The notes under the pieces were generated by a model. It saw nothing but the letters and a program-made list of their open reading frames with translations. It did not search any database and was not told where the DNA came from. A stretch of DNA of 64,000 nucleotides from Streptomyces sp. NBC_00442 (lineage in GTDB: Bacteria; Actinomycetota; Actinomycetes; Streptomycetales; Streptomycetaceae): assembly GCF_036014195.1 (NCBI RefSeq), contig NZ_CP107918.1, positions 2,728,001 to 2,792,000 on the forward strand. The letters are read 5' to 3'. The number at the start of each line of letters is the position of its first letter. Within the stretch, counting starts at the first letter, position 1. The translations under genes and the position numbers were made by a program. Shown here piece by piece: positions 62,353-64,000 of the stretch.

Positions 62353-64000
62353 ATGACCAGCACCACCACGATCAGCGACGTCGACACCGATACCGCCGAT
62401 ACGGCTGACGCCCATGGCACCGATGCCCACGCCACTGACGCACACGCCGCTGACGCACATGCCGCTAACGCACACGCCGCTGACGCACACGCCGGAACCG
62501 GTGATGCCGACGCGGGCTCCTGCTCGTGGGACGAGCTGGTGACGGCGGCGCTCCTCGGGACCGATCGGCGCCCGGCGACCGGCGCTCCGGAGGAGCTTCT
62601 CGGGGCCGCGGCGAGGCAGACCGTACGGCGCAGGGCGGGACTGCTTCCGGCGACGGCCGCCGGTCGCCCGACCCCCGCACCGCCCGACGGGCGCCCCGCA
62701 CTGCCGGACGCGGCCCGGCGCCGCCTGGCGCTGCTTCTCGCCGACCGCTCCGCGCCCGCCCACGCCGGAGGCCGGCGCGGGACCGCGCCCGATCTCGGCG
62801 AGCTCCTCCCGCAATGGCTGGCCATCGCCAACGAGCGGGGCCTGCGCCCGCCGGCGGCGCTCATGCCGGCGCTGCTCGACGCGGCACGCGCCCGCACCGA
62901 TCTGCGTCCTCAGGCGCTCGCCTTCGCGGGGCCGTACGGCCTGTGGCTGGCCAGGTTCAACCCGGAGTGGCGCTTCGCGCTGCGGGGCACGTCGGGCGGC
63001 GCGGCCCTGCCCGACCCCGGGGACACCGGCGCCGTACAACTCCTGTGGGAGGAAGGGCTGTTCGCCGAGCGGGTGACGCTGCTTGCGGCGGTACGGGCAC
63101 ACGACCCCGAAGCGGGGCGGGTGCTGCTCGCCGGGACATGGACGACGGAGCGGGCCGAGGACCGGCTGATGTTCCTGGATTCGCTGCGGGGCGGCCTCTC
63201 CGCGTCGGACGAGCCGTTCCTGGAACGGGCGCTGGCCGACCGGAGCCGCAACGTACGGGCGACCGCCGCGGAGCTGCTCTCGGCGCTGCCCGGCTCCGCG
63301 CTGGCGGGACGGATGGCACGGCGCGCGGCGTCCTGCGTGTCCCTGGACCGGACGGGCGACGGGGCGGCGATATCGGTGGAGGCACCGCACGAGTGCGACG
63401 CCGACATGCAGCGGGACGGGATCGCTCCCAGGCCTCCGGCCGGGCGGGGCGAACGGTCTTGGTGGCTCGGTCAGTTGGTGGAGTGCGCCCCGCTCGACAG
63501 CTGGCCGGCCCGGCTCGGCGGACGGGCGGCCGACGCGATCGTGGCGCTGCCCGTGGCCGACGACTGGGGTGCGGAGCTGCACGCGGCGTGGTGCCGGGCG
63601 GCCGTGCGGCAGGGGAACGCGGAGTGGTCCCGCGCGCTGCTCGGTGCCCCGTCGGCGCCGCCCGGCGAGGGCGCCGGCACGGGCTCCCTGGCCGAGCGGG
63701 CCAAGCTCCTGTCCGTCCTTCCGCGGGACGAACGGGCGGACTGGGTGGCCCGGTTCATATCCGCGCACGGGTTGTCGGAGGCGTTCCAGTTGCTCGGGGG
63801 CTGTGTGGTCCCGTGGGCCGGGGCGCTGGGGCGGGCCGTGGTGGACGCGCTGGAGATCGCGCGGGATGCGGGCAGTTACCCGTGGAGCTTCAGCGGGGTC
63901 ATGGGCTTGGCGGAGCGCTGCCTCGATCCCTCGGAGTCGCCCCGGCTCGAGGCGCTGACGGCTACGCCGCCGGAGGAGGAGGGGGCGTCGCCGGGGGCCG
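62353..64000 (+). CDS. DUF5691 protein, C-terminal end outside the window
   Basis: At least 549 codons are open and the frame continues past the right edge. The ATG at 62353 has GAGGGAG 4-5 bases upstream; a GTG at 62205 overlapping the SWIM stop would add a charged, probably unconserved head. Residues 22-47 are Asp/Ala/His repeats (TDAHAADAHAANAH). Then come SWDELVTAALLGTDRRPATG, a large helical region (ALAFAGPYGLWLARFNPEWRF is the clearest block, in parts) and DERADWVARFISAHGLSEAF. The family is known to me as DUF5691, always next to the SWIM gene. It forms the second half of the divergent MoxR/VWA system. Confidence 0.85.
   Translation, partial: MTSTTTISDVDTDTADTADAHGTDAHATDAHAADAHAANAHAADAHAGTGDADAGSCSWDELVTAALLGTDRRPATGAPEELLGAAARQTVRRRAGLLPATAAGRPTPAPPDGRPALPDAARRRLALLLADRSAPAHAGGRRGTAPDLGELLPQWLAIANERGLRPPAALMPALLDAARARTDLRPQALAFAGPYGLWLARFNPEWRFALRGTSGGAALPDPGDTGAVQLLWEEGLFAERVTLLAAVRAHDPEAGRVLLAGTWTTERAEDRLMFLDSLRGGLSASDEPFLERALADRSRNVRATAAELLSALPGSALAGRMARRAASCVSLDRTGDGAAISVEAPHECDADMQRDGIAPRPPAGRGERSWWLGQLVECAPLDSWPARLGGRAADAIVALPVADDWGAELHAAWCRAAVRQGNAEWSRALLGAPSAPPGEGAGTGSLAERAKLLSVLPRDERADWVARFISAHGLSEAFQLLGGCVVPWAGALGRAVVDALEIARDAGSYPWSFSGVMGLAERCLDPSESPRLEALTATPPEEEGASPGA
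62422..62493 (+). repeat. Five 15-bp repeats at the start of the DUF5691 gene
   Basis: Units of GACGCACACGCCGCT with few changes start at 62422, 62437, 62452, 62467 and 62482 (the last is partial). They encode DAHA(A/T) repeats. Confidence 0.88.

Noticed and set aside
61039..63768. A 909-codon minus-strand frame opposite the SWIM and DUF5691 genes
   Set aside because: It spans two genes with clear domains and starts on the other strand; the translation is Arg/Pro/Ser-rich and without known domains.

Overview
The window is a piece of core chromosome from a Streptomyces species (or a very close relative). The evidence is very high GC with strongly GC-biased third codon positions, many GTG starts, Streptomyces-type families (SCO4848-like membrane protein, DUF3017, DUF2690, DUF6350, DUF5682, DUF5691) and a gene order (sdh, D,D-carboxypeptidase, trpS, glyA, mdh, folD, purHN, sucCD, MoxR/VWA) that I remember from the SCO48xx part of the S. 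coelicolor map. No tRNA, rRNA, CRISPR array or prophage was seen.

Layout. 1-5.2 kb: a cut-off secreted protein (possibly a GH20 hexosaminidase), an OHCU-decarboxylase-like protein and the sdhCDAB operon with a strong terminator. 5.2-9.7 kb: a small membrane protein, a Ser/Thr kinase, an Lrp regulator divergent from an SMP-30 lactonase-like gene, and a TetR regulator. 9667-10996: a complete-ended IS630-type element. It sits at a TA in the TetR stop codon, its transposase has lost the catalytic core, and it carries a blasticidin-S-deaminase-like passenger gene. 11-17.9 kb: GH89 alpha-N-acetylglucosaminidase, an orphan solute-binding protein, small membrane and secreted proteins, a broken gene copy and a D,D-carboxypeptidase. 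17.9-23.2 kb: a divergent cluster that matches the whole mycobacterial polyprenyl-phospho-arabinose pathway (PAP2 phosphatase, UbiA transferase, GtrA, DprE1-like, DprE2-like) plus a YihY protein.

23.2-38.4 kb: 2H phosphoesterase, trpS, a dispersed Streptomyces repeat, glyA, rocD, a three-gene membrane operon whose first two products share a RHIM-like motif, a glutathionylspermidine-synthase-like gene with its lipoprotein, a DMT-type membrane protein, a MocR regulator divergent from two AhpD-like proteins and a PEP-mutase-like protein, and an XRE regulator with a 15-bp dyad. 38.4-55.4 kb: mdh, an XRE/DUF2690 protein, a two-component system, folD-DUF3017, purN-purH, DUF6350, an XRE/sigma-like/membrane fusion, and sucC-sucD. 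55.5-64 kb: two divergent operons, MoxR ATPase-DUF5682-VWA and SWIM protein-DUF5691. The intergenic space carries two back-to-back promoter motifs of the RecA-NDp (PafBC, DNA-damage) class.

How the genes work together: four TCA-cycle units (sdhCDAB, mdh, sucC, sucD) and one-carbon/purine genes (glyA, folD, purN, purH) make the housekeeping backbone. The less ordinary parts are the passenger-carrying insertion element, the arabinose-donor cluster with an altered DprE1 active site, the RHIM-like gene pair and the apparently damage-inducible MoxR/VWA system. All functions are inferred from sequence read by eye; no database search was run.
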